DNA from: an uncultured Clostridia bacterium
Lineage (GTDB): Bacteria; Bacillota; Clostridia; Oscillospirales; Acutalibacteraceae
NCBI GenBank assembly: GCA_937920235.1
Contig: CALGUK010000009.1
Location: 1 to 43,685 of the forward strand
DNA: 43,685 nucleotides
Reading direction: 5' to 3'
The notes beneath the pieces were generated by a model. The model was not told where the DNA came from, did no database searches, and saw only the letters and a program-made list of their open reading frames with translations. Shown in pieces: positions 42,848 through 43,685 of this stretch (its first letter is position 1; the number at the start of each line of letters is the position of its first letter). The position numbers and the translations under genes were made by a program.

Positions 42848-43005
42848 GCTATAAAAATGATAGTCATCTTTTCCGTTGTCATCAAAAAACGAATGTCATT
42901 ATGCGTTTAGAGGATAGCCGCAAGCGTGAAAAAATCTAAAAATATTCTTTAATTACTCTTTAAAAATAATTTCAAAATGTAAATCATTCATCATCGAAAA
43001 ATGAC

Positions 43006-43100
43006 GTTGTCAAGGCGTATAGATATAGTTATCCCATTGGTATTCAGGTAATGTTTCTTTTTGATTCTTTTATACTGTTTTGTTTTAGCGCCTTGACAAC
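43006..43100. repeat. 12-bp inverted repeat flanking 71 bases
   Basis: GTTGTCAAGGCG at 43006-43017 and CGCCTTGACAAC at 43089-43100. The enclosed DNA is AT-rich and holds no credible gene. Confidence 0.6.
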
Positions 43101-43106
43101 AGGCTC

Positions 43107-43168
43107 CACTCGAATCCGAGTGCAACAGTTTCTTTATGACCTTCAGTCCTAAAGAAACTGTTGCACTC
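43107..43168. repeat. overlapping alternative hairpins, one with a 19-bp perfect stem
   Basis: A small hairpin CACTCG-aatc-CGAGTG (43107-43122) shares its 3' arm with a 19-bp perfect stem (43118-43136 with 43150-43168, 13-base loop). The two folds exclude each other. No terminator tail is present. Confidence 0.75.
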
Positions 43169-43273
43169 CCATAAAAGAGAGTCATCATCATTCCTTAAAG
43201 ACAGTCATTTTAATTGAAAAGCATATCAAAATTAGTATCATTATTAAATTGTTCCCATAAAGGTGAGTACAAC

Positions 43274-43323
43274 GGAACCTCGTACCCAACACAGAAAATT
43301 AAATAGAAAAATAATGAGGTTCC
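43274..43323. repeat. 8-bp inverted repeat in a gene-free stretch
   Basis: GGAACCTC (43274-43281) and GAGGTTCC (43316-43323). Otherwise 43169-43476 holds only short open frames of 30 codons or fewer and AT-rich DNA. Confidence 0.35.
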
Positions 43324-43476
43324 TTATGTGCGTTCTCTTGAAACAAGAGTGTAAATAAATTACTGCACAATGCCGAATATAGTCCCATTCATCGAACGGT
43401 CAATATGCAATCCCTCAACCACAGATTGTCCGGCAGGGCTTTTCATACGATTAAAAGCTACCTAAAACATTCGGAT

Positions 43477-43671
43477 CTAAAACGGATTATTGTCAGAAAT
43501 CCGTCTTTGCTGATACAAGCATTTTCTGCAATCGAAGCTGATGTCCGTCTCGTCTATGCAGGCTACGCACTTATTTTCGTTCACAGAGTGCCATAAGTGA
43601 AAACAGTTCTGTATATTGCACTTCGCTTCTTTCGCCCACTGTGCACAAGTGGTTTTGTCACACTGTACCAT
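43477..43671 (-). CDS. putative small cysteine-rich (zinc-ribbon-like) protein, N-terminus may lie outside the window
   Basis: The 64-residue frame contains eight cysteines, including two CxxC pairs, CVAC (35-38) and CRKC (48-51), plus C18-x4-C23 and C4/C9. This is consistent with a structural zinc or Fe-S site. I recognise no family. No ribosome binding site is seen before the ATG, and the frame stays open to the window edge, so it may begin further right. The regular cysteine spacing makes coding likelier than chance. It is probably a cargo or regulatory gene of the mobile element. Confidence 0.45.
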   Translation of the reverse strand: MVQCDKTTCAQWAKEAKCNIQNCFHLWHSVNENKCVACIDETDISFDCRKCLYQQRRISDNNPF

Positions 43672-43685
43672 CCGGTCTGCCGTGT

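Noticed and set aside
42811..43168. Possible CRISPR array
   Set aside because: The repeats are inverted pairs of different sequence, not regularly spaced direct repeats, and no cas genes are present.
42991..43191. 66-codon - strand frame across the hairpin cluster
   Set aside because: Its codons are dictated by the inverted repeats; no ribosome binding site or motif is visible.
43405..43596. 63-codon + strand frame opposite the cysteine-rich protein
   Set aside because: Lacks a ribosome binding site and motifs; the opposite strand with paired cysteines is the better reading.

Overview
The window looks like a chromosomal segment of a low-GC, anaerobic Clostridia-type Firmicute, most likely a gut Oscillospirales/Ruminococcaceae relative. 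This is inferred from AT-rich intergenic DNA, AAGGAGG-type ribosome binding sites, TTGACA/TATAAT promoters (often with an extended -10 TG), rubrerythrin, Rex, a single-chain PurL, a stand-alone AICAR transformylase plus PurO-type IMP cyclohydrolase, and a pyrK/pyrD class 1B dihydroorotate dehydrogenase. No rRNA or species marker is present, so the taxonomy is an inference.

Left part (1-4.1 kb): aconitase, isocitrate dehydrogenase and the NADH-sensing repressor Rex run as one + strand operon (citrate to 2-oxoglutarate plus its probable redox sensor), ending in a bidirectional terminator against a small ferredoxin-thioredoxin-reductase-like protein. From 4.1 to 15.6 kb, on the - strand, lies an almost complete purine operon purE-C-F-M-N-(PurO)-(AICARFT)-D-L. 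It is headed by a consensus promoter and a ZTP (pfl) riboswitch whose 3' helix competes with an intrinsic terminator. Its PurF-like enzyme lacks the N-terminal catalytic cysteine. From 15.6 to 21.3 kb follows the pyrimidine operon pyrC-K-D-F-E-B-I, with overlapping or abutting cistrons at most junctions. purA, purB, carA and carB are not in the window.

Middle part (21.4-34.6 kb): rubrerythrin and divergent trmO; a lower-glycolysis operon pgk-tpiA-gpmI; a family 2 glycoside hydrolase with a WYL regulator; tRNA-Leu(UAG). Then comes a small accessory block: an overlapping pair of unknown membrane proteins (SHOCT and DUF4760-like) preceded by its own promoter, about 40 bp of nested RNA helices starting at the predicted +1, and a terminator. 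After that come a CapA-type metallophosphatase, an Amidase_6 protein, a sodium:alanine symporter and tRNA-Ser(GGA).

Right part (34.7-43.7 kb): a two-subunit aconitase X, a single-polypeptide MmeI-like (type IIL) restriction-modification enzyme, a large serine recombinase, a 55-residue unrecognised small protein, a tyrosine integrase, a hairpin-rich non-coding stretch, and a small cysteine-rich protein at the edge. From the restriction enzyme rightward this looks like part of an integrated mobile element. The restriction gene and the serine recombinase carry near-identical promoters (CCTTGAAG-N13-ATGGTATACTATA), suggesting common expression control. The best candidates for something undescribed are the structured leader/small RNA at 30620-30826 with its SHOCT/DUF4760 pair, and the inverted-repeat architecture around the integrase.
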